64,000 nt of DNA from Neonectria sp. B-13 (GCA_002682825.1 NOKP01000035.1:248001-312000); one strand, 5' to 3'; numbered from the stretch's first letter, positions 11,436 to 24,085 are shown. Notes: generated from the sequence alone by a model not told the origin. A program made the numbers and translations.

Positions 11436-12197
11436 AAGGGTGGGAGGCCGAACGGAGAGATCTGGGCGCGACTTGTGTGGATATCTCAAAAGTATTTGAG
11501 TCAAAATTTTGTTTCATGATATTGGAGGCAACTCAAATACAGGGCGCGATTGACGGAGTAAATTAACAGCCAGTAGATTTTTTATGTGTTAGAAAAAAGA
11601 AAATCTGTGTCGTATTCATTATCATTGAAAATGGTAGCCTCTCTTGAAGCTTGAATTACATCTTACCAATCCTTCAGGCACTGAACTAGCATTTATAGGG
11701 GGCCGATGATAATGCAGGGCTAGATAGGATGAGTAACTCACATAGGCGTAAGAAAGCTACAGATTGCTATAAGTTAGGGAGGGCAGCACAATGTGCCTAT
11801 CTTGATAACTGCCCGGGAATATTTTATTTCATTCCCACTTGCTTGGTCTCACCCAGCTACTTGAAGCCGAACCACTCAAAATAAGTTTGTTATCCCCTTC
11901 CTACGTTGCCATGCTGAAGAACCAAGCCGAGGCTCCCGTACTCGTGCGCTATTAATGAGTTCGGCTCCGCGTCAACGCTGAAGGCGTCATTCGGACTGCG
12001 GGACATTTGCGACCGAGTTGGGCCCCTGGCCGTTCCCACATTGAACCCAGAAAGGCAAGGTGATTTCGGACATTTCTTTTGCCCCCATCCAGCGGATGTT
12101 CCACCAATAACGTAGAAAGATCAATATGCATTTAGATGTCTCAGTTCCTAAACCAGAATGTGCTTTCTTCGATTGTGGCTGCAACGGCGTTTGAATC
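11436..12197. other. Intergenic, no gene recognised
   Basis: 3' flank of the 10835 gene and promoter of the GDSL esterase. AT-rich at 11570-11640. No coding frame with recognisable features was seen on either strand. Confidence 0.5.
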
Positions 12198-13395
12198 ATG
12201 TTTCCCCTTGTTGTATTACTGTACGCTGCAGCTATGGCCGTTCCGTCTGCTGCGGCATCACGTAGCCATCCGGCAGCGCGTCCGTCGTTCTCATGGCATG
12301 ACACCAAACACGTGTAAGCTTCTTGAATCATTAGTATCGTGATTGCCCCTTCTAACCCTCATCAGTATCGCATTCGGAGACTCGTACACCTACGTCCAAG
12401 GCACCAGTGGGTACCCAAAGTACAGCTTCATCGGCAGTAACCTCCCCGGCGACTTCGCCTTCCCGCCTGAGCGGCTATTGGGGAGCCGCATCTTGCAAAA
12501 TTACACCAGCCAATCTGCCGGCGGCCCTAACTGGGTAGAGCGTCTCACGAGTTGCGCTGTCGAAGACGGCCAGCACTCGCCGCTTGACTGCGAGGTTCAG
12601 CTTTGGGATTTCGCCGTCGCGGGTGCGAATACTGCTGAGACACTGTGAGCAACTTGATGCTCGCTGCTCCTCATCTGCTAAAGACGATACTTAGTCTCCC
12701 CCTGCATCACCCTTTCATCATCCCTCTGGTGAACCAGACACAACAGTTCCTTGAGTACGGCGACTTCGTTTTGCGCGAACATGCCGGATTGGACCCTTCC
12801 AAAGCTCTCGTTGCTATTTGGATTGGTATCAACGACATCATCGACGCTCAGCTTCTGAACAAAACGTCGCCAGAGTTTTACGCTGAAAATATAAAGATGA
12901 TGTTCGGCCAGTCTGTTCTGCCTCTCATAGAAGCTGGTTACAAGAACATCCTCATCCTAAATCTTCCTCCGTTGGATCGCAGCCCACTGAACCGAATTAC
13001 ATTCCAAGGTCAGTTGAATAATGAATTGATTCAGACGTGGAACAGAGAGCTTGAAGCGCAGACACACGCCTTTGCTGCGAAACACAAACGAGTCAGAACA
13101 GCTGTCTTTGATGCCAATAAGCTGCTCAACAAGATACTGCAAGAGCCAAGTTCGTATGGACTTAGTAATACTACCGATTTCTGCGAGGCGAGGAAGCAAT
13201 GGCCCCAGGTAGTCGAGGATCCTACCGCATTTGGCTGTATCCCCGTGCACGAGTATTTTTGGTTTGACAGCGCGCATATGTAAGTCATGTCACGAATTCA
13301 CTTGGCCGAAGCTCAGGCTAATTTTTCCAAGCGGGACAAAGGTTCACAAGGCGTTGGCGGATGGAGTAAAGAGATTTCTTCAAGAACGATTCTAA
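12198..13395 (+). CDS. Secreted GDSL-type esterase (CE16-like)
   Basis: A serine esterase expected to remove acetyl or acyl groups from plant polysaccharide or lipid substrates outside the cell; the substrate is inferred from family. Four exons with introns 12314-12365, 12645-12694 and 13280-13331. ATG 12198 gives a signal peptide (MFPLVVLLYAAAMAVPSAAA). Block I is AFGDSYTYVQGT with the GDSY nucleophile serine. Block II glycine/Asn lies around VAGANTAETL. Block III is WIGINDI. The catalytic Asp-His pair is formed across the last intron as DSAH followed by IGTKVHKAL, as in fungal homologues. All catalytic residues are present and no frame breaks were found. It neighbours a second secreted carbohydrate enzyme (GH16) on the same strand. 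Confidence 0.9.
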
Positions 13396-14646
13396 GTCTT
13401 TTTCGACGCCAGGGAATGGACTATAATCGCCGAAACTTCCAGTAACCTTCATATTGTCATTTGGATTTTCTATTTAAACAGATAGAGGACGTCAGTGTTG
13501 ATGGACTAAGTGGTTTGTTTGGGCATGGTCTGGTCGTGCAATGAGCTAGTTGGCAGACGGTCGCGAGGACAGGACGGAATGGTAGTCGCTTTACTGTGTT
13601 CAAAACACTACCCTACATCTCTGCTATCCCCTTGCCCGACACATGATGATGCGTAGGAGCATCGACCTGACAAAAACTGAGGAAACATGACTCGTGATGC
13701 GCATTCGGGCCTATAAGTAGGTCATCCTCCCTGAGTCCCAGGGCTTCAAGAGAATTAGCCGGAATCCGTCACATGGAGAAATGTCTCGAAAATTTTCGAC
13801 GGCTTGACGATCTAGTTTGGTAGGTGACCATTGAGTGACATAGCTCGATAAGTCTGGCCTAGTCTACAACGCTGCAACCAATCCTGGTAGGAATTAGAAC
13901 TAGCCCGCGATTCCGTGCGGCACCCCTCATGCCTAGTAGCGTCTCTATGGCTTCTCTTCTCCATTCATTCTGACACCTTAATATGTAACGTTGAGCTTTA
14001 AAACGAACGGTACCCCCTAAACCCGAATAAGGCCTCTCTTAATTAACCGTATCAATGCGACTCATCAGCCAAGGCTTCTTCTTTCAAAAGCAGGTTCGGG
14101 GTAGGATCTGCGTCATTCATTATCTACGTTGTAACCCTCCTTCCAGTCACGGCACTGGATCATCAAGCAGTACCAAACGAGATAAACGTCCGGCATTAAA
14201 ACCGTTCATTATAGCTTTCAAAAGTCATCCATCCCCGGTTAATTAAACATTACCCCTTCGGGAACAGGAACCCGGAAGAATACCACGCTATAGAACTAGG
14301 TTCAAAACACACTGCAACCCCTTAAAAACTGGCTCGTCAGTCACGACCTTAGCTACCTAAGACTGATCCTATCACGGGGTGAAGACAATCATGGCATGTT
14401 CATGGGACCAGTTACAGAGGTCTACGGACGTGAACACATGCGATGCGGCCGCATAATACTGCAATTTTACTTCGCGCATCGACTGGCAGTGATGGGCGAG
14501 GTTGGGATTATATATAACCTCGCCTCGTGCCGGGCTTTGCAAACAAAGGATTGATACAATCAACCCTAGTGACGCCATTTCCGCGGACACATCACTGGCA
14601 GTCTTTTCATACTCTTGCCTTTTAAGTTACTTGTTTTGTTTCTGAT
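13396..14646. other. Intergenic; promoter of the GH16 gene
   Basis: No recognisable coding frame. The right end carries the TATA element of the GH16 gene. Short frames such as 14055-14246 have no recognisable similarity. Confidence 0.5.
14509..14517 (+). promoter_or_regulatory. TATA-like element of the GH16 gene
   Basis: TATATATAA lies about 130 bp upstream of the GH16 start codon at 14647, a plausible core-promoter spacing in fungi. Confidence 0.5.
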
Positions 14647-15556
14647 ATGCTCCTACAGAGCAACCTTCTTCCTTTGCTGTCCCTTGCAGGCGCTGTGCTT
14701 GCTTGGGACGCCCCTGGGTATACTGGCCTAGGGGTGATTTGGCAAGACAGCTTCGCCGGCACAGGTGGTACTCTCCCAGACACTGGCAGATGGAACATCA
14801 TCGAAGGCTATCTGAACGTCAACGCCGAGCTCGAAGTCTACACTCGGTCCACGCGCAACCTCCAACGCAGCGGCGGCAGCACCCTCCAGCTCGTGCCATG
14901 GCGCGATTCATCGGTTTCCACTGGCTGGACTTCTGGTCGCGTTGAGAGCAGATACACTTTTACCCCCAGGGCAGGAAGGATCACCAGAGCAGAAGCCGTC
15001 ATCCGGTTCGGTAACAACGCGATTGCCAACAAGCAGGGCATTTGGCCTGCCTTCTGGATGCTTGGGAATGCTCTCCGCACGGGTGGCGGCTGGCCCTCGT
15101 GTGGTGAACTCGATGCCATGGAGAGTGTAAACGGACAGTTGAATGGCTACGGAACTGCGCACTGCGATGTCTACCCTGGCGGTATCTGCAACGAGGGTAC
15201 GGGTATTGGCGGGACCATCGGAATCCCAGATCAGGGTTGGCACACTTGGAGGGTCCAGTTTGATCGCACCAAGAGCAGCTGGCGACAGGAGACCATCACC
15301 TGGTACATGGACGGCCGACAGTTCCACCAGATTTCCGGTTCCAGAATCAACAACCAGAGGGTCTGGGCTACTTTGTGCCACAGCCCCATGTACTTTATTC
15401 TGAACGTTGCCGTGGGTGGCAGTTGGGTAAGTTGCCAACTTTTAACTCTGAGATGCGGACTAATAAGCTGCTTAGCCTGGATACCCGAACGGCAATACCG
15501 CCGACGGCTACGGGAGCATGATGGAGGTTGGATACGTTGCCCATTACTCTAGTTAG
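14647..15556 (+). CDS. Secreted GH16 endo-1,3(4)-beta-glucanase-like
   Basis: A glycoside hydrolase of family 16, expected to cut beta-1,3 or mixed-linked glucans in cell walls outside the cell. Exons 14647-15426 and 15476-15556 give 286 residues; the intron 15427-15475 has GTAAGT and a CTAAT branch site. The signal peptide is MLLQSNLLPLLSLAGAVLAW. The catalytic signature ELDAME (nucleophile Glu, assisting Asp, acid/base Glu) lies in WPSCGELDAMESVNG near residue 157. IWPAFWMLG, WHTWRVQFD, ITWYMDG and FILNVAVGG are further GH16 hallmarks. The end, SMMEVGYVAHYSS, completes the jelly-roll fold. No C-terminal GPI signal or carbohydrate-binding module is present, so a soluble secreted enzyme rather than a Crh-type wall transglycosylase is likely. 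Confidence 0.93.
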
Positions 15557-16594
15557 GCTCGTCCTGGAGCGGCCAAACAGAGAATCGCGACTTCTTCGAA
15601 TCTCAGACGGGTTCTTTAATAGCCATTTTCATCACACGTGAACGAACAAGATGCCCCAAGTGTGTCAGTTGGGGAGTCGAATTTGCGTAGAGTGGCATTA
15701 TGGTCGACATAATTCAGTTAGCTGGCACGAGCCCCGTCGGTGAAATATAATTTGATTACCCCGAACAATGCCATACCGCCAGGACCTAACTCGCGTCGCT
15801 ATCAAGCCCGGTAGTCCACCTTCCGCAATCACGACTGAGATGTTGTTCGTTGATTCGAGCCCATGTCTACTAATAAAAATACAAAAGGCGAGCACGCGCC
15901 GGGATAGCAGTCAGTTGCACTGTGATCGAGGCATTCCAAAACGGCTGGAGGAAAAGTTGGAACAATGTTTACCTACGTGCCTTATTTCTTATACCTGCGT
16001 TTCATTTCCAAATTAAACCCGTAAAAATTAAAGAAACCTGACACCTTTGATCCGTCTCTATCGGATCAATCCTAGTGGAAATGCTTATACTGTCAACAAT
16101 GGTTCTGCCCAACCCCTTCCCTTTTCAATGGAAAACTAAAACATAGATTCTCAACAGCTTGAGCGATGCTGTTAGGCGCTCTTCCAGGCCGCACAGAAGT
16201 CATCGAAGTTGTACGAGATTATGGAGAACCGAGATGACTTGGCGCGCTTTGAAGACGAGGATATGACGCCGGTGATTTGAGGACTGCACGACCAGCTTGT
16301 CGTTCGCCAGAGATAGAAGCGAACGGGTCTGCCGAAGAAGGCACTGCGGGGAGAAACTTTACAAAAGCTATCAAGAGCGAAGAGACGGCGAGGGTATGAG
16401 TCTGGAACGAATAGAGCGAGACTGCCTTAGCTCGTGGCACGGGCATCGCGGGTCGGACCGCAAATCTGGTGGAGACTATCGCGGAAAAGGGTAAGTCTAC
16501 GGTGCATATAGGGGTATTTTCGATCAAGGCCGTTTCATTACACTTACTTCATCTACCCTCGAGTCATTCGTTCTGTTTAAGTCGATGAATAGAG
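15557..16594. other. Intergenic, no gene recognised
   Basis: Contains short overlapping frames only (for example 16219-16527 on the minus strand) with no domain. The right end may include scrambled continuation of the AAA-ATPase relic, as another frame stays open with LALFIDLNRTNDSR. Confidence 0.4.
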
Positions 16595-17023
16595 CTAGAT
16601 CATCCCCATCAGAGACAGGTCCCGGTACCAAACTGTCTCGACGATCTTGTATTTCCATTTATTTTCGTCCCAACTGTTTCGCCCATTAGCAAATGTACGA
16701 CTGGTCTATTGGTCATCATACACTTTCTCCCCACGCATATATGCCAGCTTCGATTCTCGCTCGGCCTCCGGCTGTTTCGCCTCGGTCAGAGCTTTGTCGC
16801 CAGACGACAAGCTATCGGGTGTAGATCTTTCAGCAAGGAGCCTTTCCAGCGCTGTCAAGAGTTTCTCTGCAAAAGATGATTCCACATCCTTCCCATTGAG
16901 ACTGAGACTTCCATTGGATGCGACTGATTCCGTGGCATAGGTTGGCTTCTGCAGAGGGCTGTTGGGGGGAGTTGTTTGTTGTACATGAGAGGGTTGAAAT
17001 GGCTGGACCAGGTGGGGAGACAT
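16595..17023 (-). pseudogene. Truncated N-terminus of a DUF7025-type AAA+ ATPase
   Basis: From ATG 17023 the frame encodes a Pro/Ser-rich leader. It is followed by ERESKLAYMRGEKV and, across a 48-nt intron (16674-16721, GTATGA donor), WDENKWKYKIVETVW. This is the conserved SKLEFKxVxEVWDxKxYKYKIVE entry motif of fungal proteins that end in an AAA+ ATPase. The frame stops at 16595-16597, about 20 codons after the motif, and no DUF7025 or ATPase domain follows. A second frame stays open nearby, which suggests decay by indel. A full-length relative lies at 36736-38992. It could instead be a short stand-alone protein, but the abrupt end favours a relic. Confidence 0.6.
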
Positions 17024-20000
17024 GATGAGGGGGGTGAACCAAGAGATCAAGTCAGAAGCCAGATCAACGTTGATGGCGTTGGAGTGGAAGATGGAGTTTG
17101 TGGGTGAGTATCTTGAGCATGGCAAGAGCATCTGGACCTCACGGTGGAGAATGACATTCTTTTCCCTTTTAGAGAGCTTGCTCCGACCTTCAAGTCTCAT
17201 TCAGCTGACCAGCATCCATTGCTGTGGCTTCCCAGGAAACAAAAAGGTGTGCATCAAGAGCTGGAAGCTTGGTTCCCCTCGAGGCTAGCGGTGGCTGCTA
17301 GTCCGTGGCATGCGAGCTCATGGTACACAGAGACACCATGGGCCATTTCACGTCAGAACACCCTACGTCTATTGGACATAATGACTGAAGTAACAGCGCC
17401 GCTATAGTGGCTAAAGGTGTTGCCAGTCTTGGAAGCCTCGTATCGCCGCCACAAGAAAAGGTCGGAAGCAGCTTGGCCATTCACCGTCCAAAGAAACTTG
17501 AAGGCTGCACCATGTCATTTTTGGTGATTGAATAGTGGGCAGGGCTTTTGATGGCGATTTTACGCCGGGTACCCTCTTTGGCAAGCCACAGATCACCTTG
17601 CAGGGAATCCATCCACCACCCACGTAGCGCCGATTGGGTACCTACAACTATTGTCATGTAGGTTTCATCTTGCACTTGGGTGTTGATCCACAGCTCTCGT
17701 CGTCGGAGTGTTCCGGCCCATCCTACGCTAGTGAAACCAACTGACGCTTAGAACCCGGGATGAATAAGTATCTGTCATTCATTCAAGACCTCTTCAAGAC
17801 ATGTGTCGTATGGAGGTGGCCGAAATCAAGTCGCTACAACGTTTTCTGAACTAGGGCCAATTTTTGACAGTTGTGGCTGATTATACAGTATTGATCTGGG
17901 AGTTTGTGGAGTACCGATGTAACGGTGGCTTAACTGTGTTGGCGGTTGACGGGCGTCAACGATTGCCGAGTTATGTCCGTTTCTAGACCGAAAGCTCGTC
18001 GCATTGTTTGTGAAAAGACTGTGAGGATCAACTCGCATCTCAACTCTCAAAAGTATCATACAGTACAGCATTTGAAACAGTGAACGGGGGTTGGTACTGA
18101 GCTAGGCAGCAGAATCCGCGCTCTGGCCAATGCTTGCAAACCCTCCTTGCTACGCCGCAGTGTCATCTACTATGGCACCTTGCTCATTGGTGGTGGCCAC
18201 TTTGGTGTTGCAACAGCCCTATCGCCGACCCACAAGGGCAGAGTCGATGTCACCCATGTCGATGATGAATGGTTCCCCAACGCTTGAGCCTCTTCTGGTT
18301 CAGGATGACTGTCGTCCTAACTCACCATGTCCCTTTGGCGATAAGGTCAATTGTGTAAGGCGGGGTACAAAGAGACTGGGTTGTTGCGAGCCGGGCGAGG
18401 GGAACCCTGCCGTGTACCGCAAAATGGGATCCGCCCATGGTTCAAAATTCCCGCCGGCTGAGGCGGGTACGGCGAACGCTGGAACGGAGCCCTATTCGTA
18501 GCCGACTTTAACTGACCGGGAGCATCGTCTCTATTCCCCGCACTGGTTTCACCGGATTGAGCGAGGCACTTGGCCCGGTAGTGTGGGCAGCCGTCGACGG
18601 GGTTGTTGAATACGAGCAGATGACGGGGCTCCTACGGATACAATAGAAAAGAATCGATCCGTTGACTACCCGTAATCCCCTGACAACCATCCCAGCTTGG
18701 TGGCGCACACAACATGTCATGCAAGAACGATCGATTATTTGAGAAAGGACCATGGCGTGTAACTAGCGTAGGTGGCGGAGAGAAGAAGGACCAAGCGAAC
18801 TCTTGGTCTCTTCCCTCCTCTAGAATGAAACAACCCTTGTGACGGTAGGCCATCTTTCCACAATAATCATACGAGTTTCTTCGTTTATGCCCAAAGCTTC
18901 ATGTAAGCCGGCAGCCGCCTGGCCATCAACCGACTCCTATGAATGGCGAACTCAAGGCCAAATTATGAGTCTAAAATCGACCGAGCTCCATCCCTAACCA
19001 GGCAATGTTCGTTTAAAGAGGGCCGCCCTTGCTATGTAAATCGAGAGTGGATGGCCAGGTACAACCCACGTTTGACTCTGAATGAGGAGGTCCCAGCCCG
19101 CAATCTCGGCACGGGTGCGCATAATATTTTTGCTTCTCATACGCTGTCTTTCACCACCACATCAATGGTCAGGCGTGGCGAGCTGTGCCGCTCAAAGCTG
19201 AATAACAGAGCATCTTTCTCAGCCTAGCGTCCGAAGTATACCTCCAAGGGGGTCTCCGATCCGATACCTCCCCCGTGACTGTGCCACAATCACGAGCCCA
19301 AATGCGTCCTGAAAGCACCGTGATCGATCTTGCAAGAAACAGCTGCGAAAGGAGAAGTACGAATAGAATGCCCGGGGTTCGCTTCAGGGATTTGCTTGGG
19401 GAGGCGTGGGTTCTCATTGGAACTACATAGTGTCCTGTGATAAGCTGCGTCTTCAATCAACCACCCATATTTTTGTAACGAACCCACGACGTGTGAAACA
19501 CGATCAAGCTTGGTACCAGCAGGCTCTGCCCACCATATCGGATGAAGCCAAGAGGGAGAGAACAAACTGTCACCACGGGAGAGATGCCACCGTATACGTG
19601 CGAGCGCCGCTCTTAGCTCCGGCGGTCCCAGTCAGATCCGTCCATGTGTGCTCCTGGTGAAGACACTAGCGAGCCTGTGGAGACAACAATTGAACCGAAT
19701 GACAAGCGAGGGTATTGAGGGTTGAAACATGGAATGCATACTGAACAATTCTGATTAGCGTAAACTACGGAATCTACCGTGAATCTTGGATGTGTCCGAT
19801 GGTGGTGATGTGTCAGGGGGCAAGGATCTACGGAACTAACGGGTGGTCGTGATTAAGGGTCGTCCTAAGTTCCAGGGCTGTGGTTGTGGCGTTTCAAATG
19901 TCTTGCTTGGTTCTTGCAGTCGGCAGTTCTGTGAGGACGAGCCTGCCAAAGATGTGGGTGGCTTTTGATGCTCAAGTCATTTAGATAGAGTGTTGAGACT

Positions 20001-20900
20001 TGAGGCCGAGGCCTTGCAAAATGTTTGAGAGGACTAAGTTAGACCTGGCGGACGTTGGCCCCGTGCAAGTCCAAAAACAACATCTTGCACAGGGAGGCTG
20101 AGAGACGGCCGCAATAAGCGCCCTGCAGCGTTTAGGGTAGCATCCAACCCCCCCAAACCTCCAGTCCCCTGGGTAGATCGCGTAATCAGGGGTCATAGCG
20201 CACCAGACCAAGCTCTGTGGCCCGCGAGAAGCGACTTGTCATTTGTTAGCGTGGTGATCAAACCTGCATCTGCATGCACCCCACCGACCGACCCATGGTT
20301 CGGTTCTCAGCCGGGCAGCCAACCGTTGAGGGGATCGAGTGTCAACAATTCCAAAGAGGCAAGCCGGGGAGGCCGCTGATGATAACCACCTCGGTTTTGA
20401 AAGAGGAGGAGACAAGAGAGAACTTCCCCTGCCCTGCTTCCAGCTTGTACCACCCAAATCTCTTTCATGGACGCCGCGGAGATATTACCAGGGAGAGGTC
20501 CGAGGAACATTTGGGTGGCACTCCCGAGCCGCCCTCGTCACACCATGGCTTGACGCTTATCACATGTTGATACACGTACGGGCCGCAATCCCGAGGGTTT
20601 GGGTGGGCTAACCGCCTCCAGAACGCTGGCCATAAGACCAGGTCATTCATTGATGGCTTGACCGATGGAGGTAGGAACCATGCAAAGGGGATCGAGATAG
20701 GAACGGCCGATGGCACGGACCTGAAGGTAGAAAGGGAAGGAAAAATAAATTAAGATTCTGTATTACAAGCCTGTTACCCTCTGTTATCCCACAAGACTTT
20801 GCAACCCTCCCGAAGGGTTCTCCACAATGGTGTCTCGTCATCTTTATCTTCTAACCCCGGTTTAATACCGCCACGATTCTTTCTCGCGTTGCACACGCTG
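17024..20900. other. 3.9-kb stretch with no recognisable gene
   Basis: The longest frame is 18130-18501 (+), 123 codons with no domain. Base composition is not strikingly AT-rich and frames are short on all strands. No terminal repeats or transposase motifs were seen. It may be old relic DNA or hold non-coding transcripts; the sequence alone does not decide. Confidence 0.45.
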
Positions 20901-21858
20901 CTACGGCTGCAGATACGGGGCCTCTCCCGGCGATTTCTCGTCTAACGCTTGTACATATCGCTGGGACTCATGCACGAGGTAGTTCTGAATGAGGGTGCAG
21001 TTGCATCCCGAGTGCTGTAGAAGTTGCACCTTGAGCTCATACACCTTGCGGGTCAGGTCGGCCACGCAGGTGGACAGGTCGCGGTGGATGCGCTGCATGT
21101 CCTGCTCAGTAGACCTGAGTCTCAACAGGGCTTCGCTGTTCTTGGCCCGGAGCTTCTTGGCTGCGATTCGATTCCGTTCCTGGATCCTTTTGATGTGATC
21201 ATCACGCTGTTGGGCTGAATGAGCGCCGTTGCCAGTGGGATTACTGTTGCGGCGAACAGTTGAATGTTTCACCTTCTTCTCTTTTTGAGGATTGATGTCT
21301 TCGTCACCCAATGAATTTCGTCTGGCGGCTTTGCGAGACGGAAGGTTATTAGAGTCGCTCTTCCGCTTTCGACTTGGTATTTCTGGTGTCGAGGGTGGAT
21401 TCCAGTGGCCTTGGACGAGAGGTAATTCCTCGAAAACCATGTGATTAGAATCTGAAGATGGAGGCGTGTACTTCGTAACAGAACTGGGGCCACTCCACGG
21501 GTCGGAGTAGTCGGTCACAGGGCTGATGTCATTCCAATGGTCTGTCGAGCTGGTATCACAGTGGTATACGAAGCCATCGAGTAGAGGTCCAGTCTGCGTG
21601 TAGACGCCGTTTACCGTGCTGCTCCTGTCTTCAGGCGAATCAAGCGGTACCAGTTGATCTCCCGACCACCATTGCTCCCATAGAAGAGGTTGGGGAATGC
21701 AGGATGTCCCAAAGATCGAGCCATCTCCCACGGGGTTTGGTTCGCCCAGGGCTCTGTCGCCCATGGGATGGAGAGGAATCAGAAGGTATGGTTCTGTAAA
21801 AGAGGTTAACTGATGGCCGAGGCAGCGGGAGAAAGAGATAAAGAGAGGCTTTACCCAT
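20901..21858 (-). CDS. bZIP transcription factor
   Basis: A DNA-binding regulator of nuclear genes. The basic region lies in the second half as KRIQERNRIAAKKLRAKNSE, with the N-x2-AA-x3-R pattern of Atf/CREB-like fungal bZIPs. It runs straight into a coiled-coil with leucine/valine heptads and a short Cys-containing segment (HSGCNCTLIQNYLVHES). Upstream are a basic patch (SRKRKSDSN and SRKAARRNS) that may be a nuclear signal, and an acidic, Ser/Asp-rich activation-like half. A GT-AG intron (21794-21854) can be placed so that only four coding bases (ATGG, 21858-21855) lie in exon 1, giving MEPYLLIPLHPMGD. If that intron is wrong, the downstream ATG at 21764 starts the protein. It stands alone, so its targets are not suggested by neighbours. 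Confidence 0.88.
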
Positions 21859-23404
21859 CTGGAAGTGCCTTGAGCAGACGGCTGGATGGTGGTTTTGAAT
21901 TTAGTGGACAACCGTGTCGTGGAAGCTCAGGATGGAAGAAGATGCTGTGCCGACTCTAATAAGTGGTCGCAAACAAAATTTCCCGCACTCTACAACATGA
22001 ATATAATACAAGGCGAGGAGTAACGGACGGGCGAGTTCTTTCAATTGCCCAGACGGGCCAGTCAGTACACGACGAGCGGCGTGGAGGGTGAAGTCGGATT
22101 TAAGGTTGTGAAAGCACGGGGACAAGAAGAGTCACATCTCGATCTCACAGGCACTCTTGAAGCACCAGTCTAACACCAAGTTCTCGAGGAAACGGTGGCT
22201 TGGCTCTAGATCCCAGGATCCTCAATGCGGCATCTTTTCCCGGGGCCATCACTGGTCACGGCCTGACTTGCCATTTGCTGGGAGGGACGGCGCCAGAGGG
22301 ATAATGGTGTCGGGCCGGCATCTGGATCATTGAGACTTGCAAGAGACCGGTTAGACCTGCTATCCGTGCCCTCGCGCGGGCTGAAACGGTCACACACCGT
22401 TTTCTCACCAGTCCAGACAGGGGATAGTCAGGGCTGCGGGAGACGACGATTCTGGTAAAGGTCCGAACCATGGGTTTTAAAGACCTTGCGAGACTCTTTG
22501 GAGGAAAGCCCGCCTATTGGAGCGCCAAGATCTGAGCACTGTCTGTGGCCTCCGATTGAAGAACTGGAATGGAGTAGATGGAGGGCGGTTCTGGATGAGC
22601 TGGGATGGCTGATGGAGGAGGGGGGATTTGACATGCAAACAGGCCACTAGGGGATGTGACGGTGACATGACGCAAGAGGAAACAATCACAATGGTCAGGG
22701 TACACCTTTTTGTTGTTTGCAAAGGTCACGGGTTTCCATAATGTTTACCTGGGGGACCAAAATTGGATTCTGGTGAGTTAATCCCCGCCAGCCTGTCGAG
22801 GTTTCTACAGGCAACGAGTCAGAGCCTGTGGATGACGACTTGTCCACTGAAAGTCTTTGGACGGTAGATGATAGCAATTTCTAAGTCACAACCAGCTGTC
22901 TGAGTCGACAGTTGTTAGCTTTCTGAGTTGGGTTATAAATTGACCGGTGTGACCGCGATTGCGATTACTGAACAGAAATTTGAGCTGTGATAGTAATACA
23001 TGCCACCAGTAGAAGCTGCATTCACTGCCCAGTCTGCGCAGCACCGAATAGTCTCTTCTTCTGAACCCATCCCGAAAGGCAGTAATCAACTGGTTGCACT
23101 GACACGCCCTGGGCTATAACAGGTCAATCAAATGTCGCATGACTGCGACAACAACCGACTGCCATTTGGAAATTTATGCTTGTGTTCAAGTGCCTCACCG
23201 ACACCATCATTCTTGACGATTTCCAACGGCCTTGGACAAGCTGAGCCGGCACAAAATGAGTCAGATATATCAACTGCCCTTCAGCGTCTTTATTCTTTCC
23301 CACAAAATAGAGACTGCTCCGTTGCAGGTTTACATAGTAGCACCCGTGTTTGGAAGAAGAGCTAGATTGGATTATATCGAAGCCGATTATGGGGGTAGAC
23401 TAGA
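21859..23404. other. Intergenic, no gene recognised
   Basis: Long upstream region of the bZIP gene. Frames are short and overlap on both strands; none shows a domain. Some of it may be long 5' leader, which is common for fungal bZIP genes. Confidence 0.45.
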
Positions 23405-23884
23405 GTGCTAGGTAGATACGCCGTGGTCAAGGAGATGGTATTTAGTAAGAACAATAGCCTGCCGCACCATCTCTTTCGTCGCGGGGCGGCCGACGGTGAG
23501 GCTGCGTATGACTTGACCTTTGATTACGACTTCACGCGTGTGCCTCGCGACCAGGGCGACACGCAGATCCGCATCGACTACAGCAATGAGAACACATACT
23601 GGAGCACCATCGTCGACAAAGCAGCCGACACCAAGAAGCTATCTCTGAAGAGGTCTCTGAAGAGGAGCCTCAATGATCTAGGAGGCAGCCACAAGCGCTG
23701 GCTCGAGGAGGAGTGGCGCGATGACATGTACAATGGAGACTTGTCCAAGGACGAGATCCACCAGCGTTGGTTCAGCGAGACGGTATTCGACTGGCTCAAG
23801 ACCATGTTTACCAGCGTCACAAACACCATGGAACTCGAGCACAACTCTGGTATGGCGATGATCCCTTTTAGACTAGAGATATAG
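23405..23884 (+). pseudogene. Orphaned C-terminal piece of a subgroup C GH18 chitinase
   Basis: The frame reads YDLTFDYDFTRVPRDQGDTQ then RIDYSNENTYWSTIVDKAA, LNDLGGSHKRWLEEEWRDDM, HQRWFSETVFDWLKTMF. This is the segment that follows the catalytic barrel in large LysM/GH18 'killer-toxin-like' fungal chitinases (FDYDFxxVPRDxGxTQxRIDYSNxxxYW and LGGxHKRWLEEEWRDD). No ATG opens the frame (it begins after a stop, GTG at 23405), and no GH18 barrel, LysM or chitin-binding domain lies upstream. The frame ends after 159 codons in unrelated sequence. It is therefore a fragment without catalytic residues, probably left by deletion or transposition. Confidence 0.75.
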
Positions 23885-24085
23885 ACCATTTGATCCTGTA
23901 TACTACTTATTAGGTCATATGTTGACCAATGCGTGTCTGATCATAGAGTTCGTTGATACGCGTGGAGATTTGCTCTATAAACTCTGAATAGAAGGCGTTG
24001 GAGTTTCAAAAGGATGCAGAAAGTGAGCCGTGGCATGTATTTATCGTCGTAGCCTCGCACAAGTTTACTTTGATCTAGTTATTAA

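Noticed and set aside
14908..15438. 176-codon minus-strand frame
   Set aside because: Antisense to the GH16 gene, which has signal peptide, catalytic motif and intron.
18130..18501. 123-codon plus-strand frame in the gene-poor region
   Set aside because: No recognisable domain, unusual composition and no splice support; not reported as a gene.
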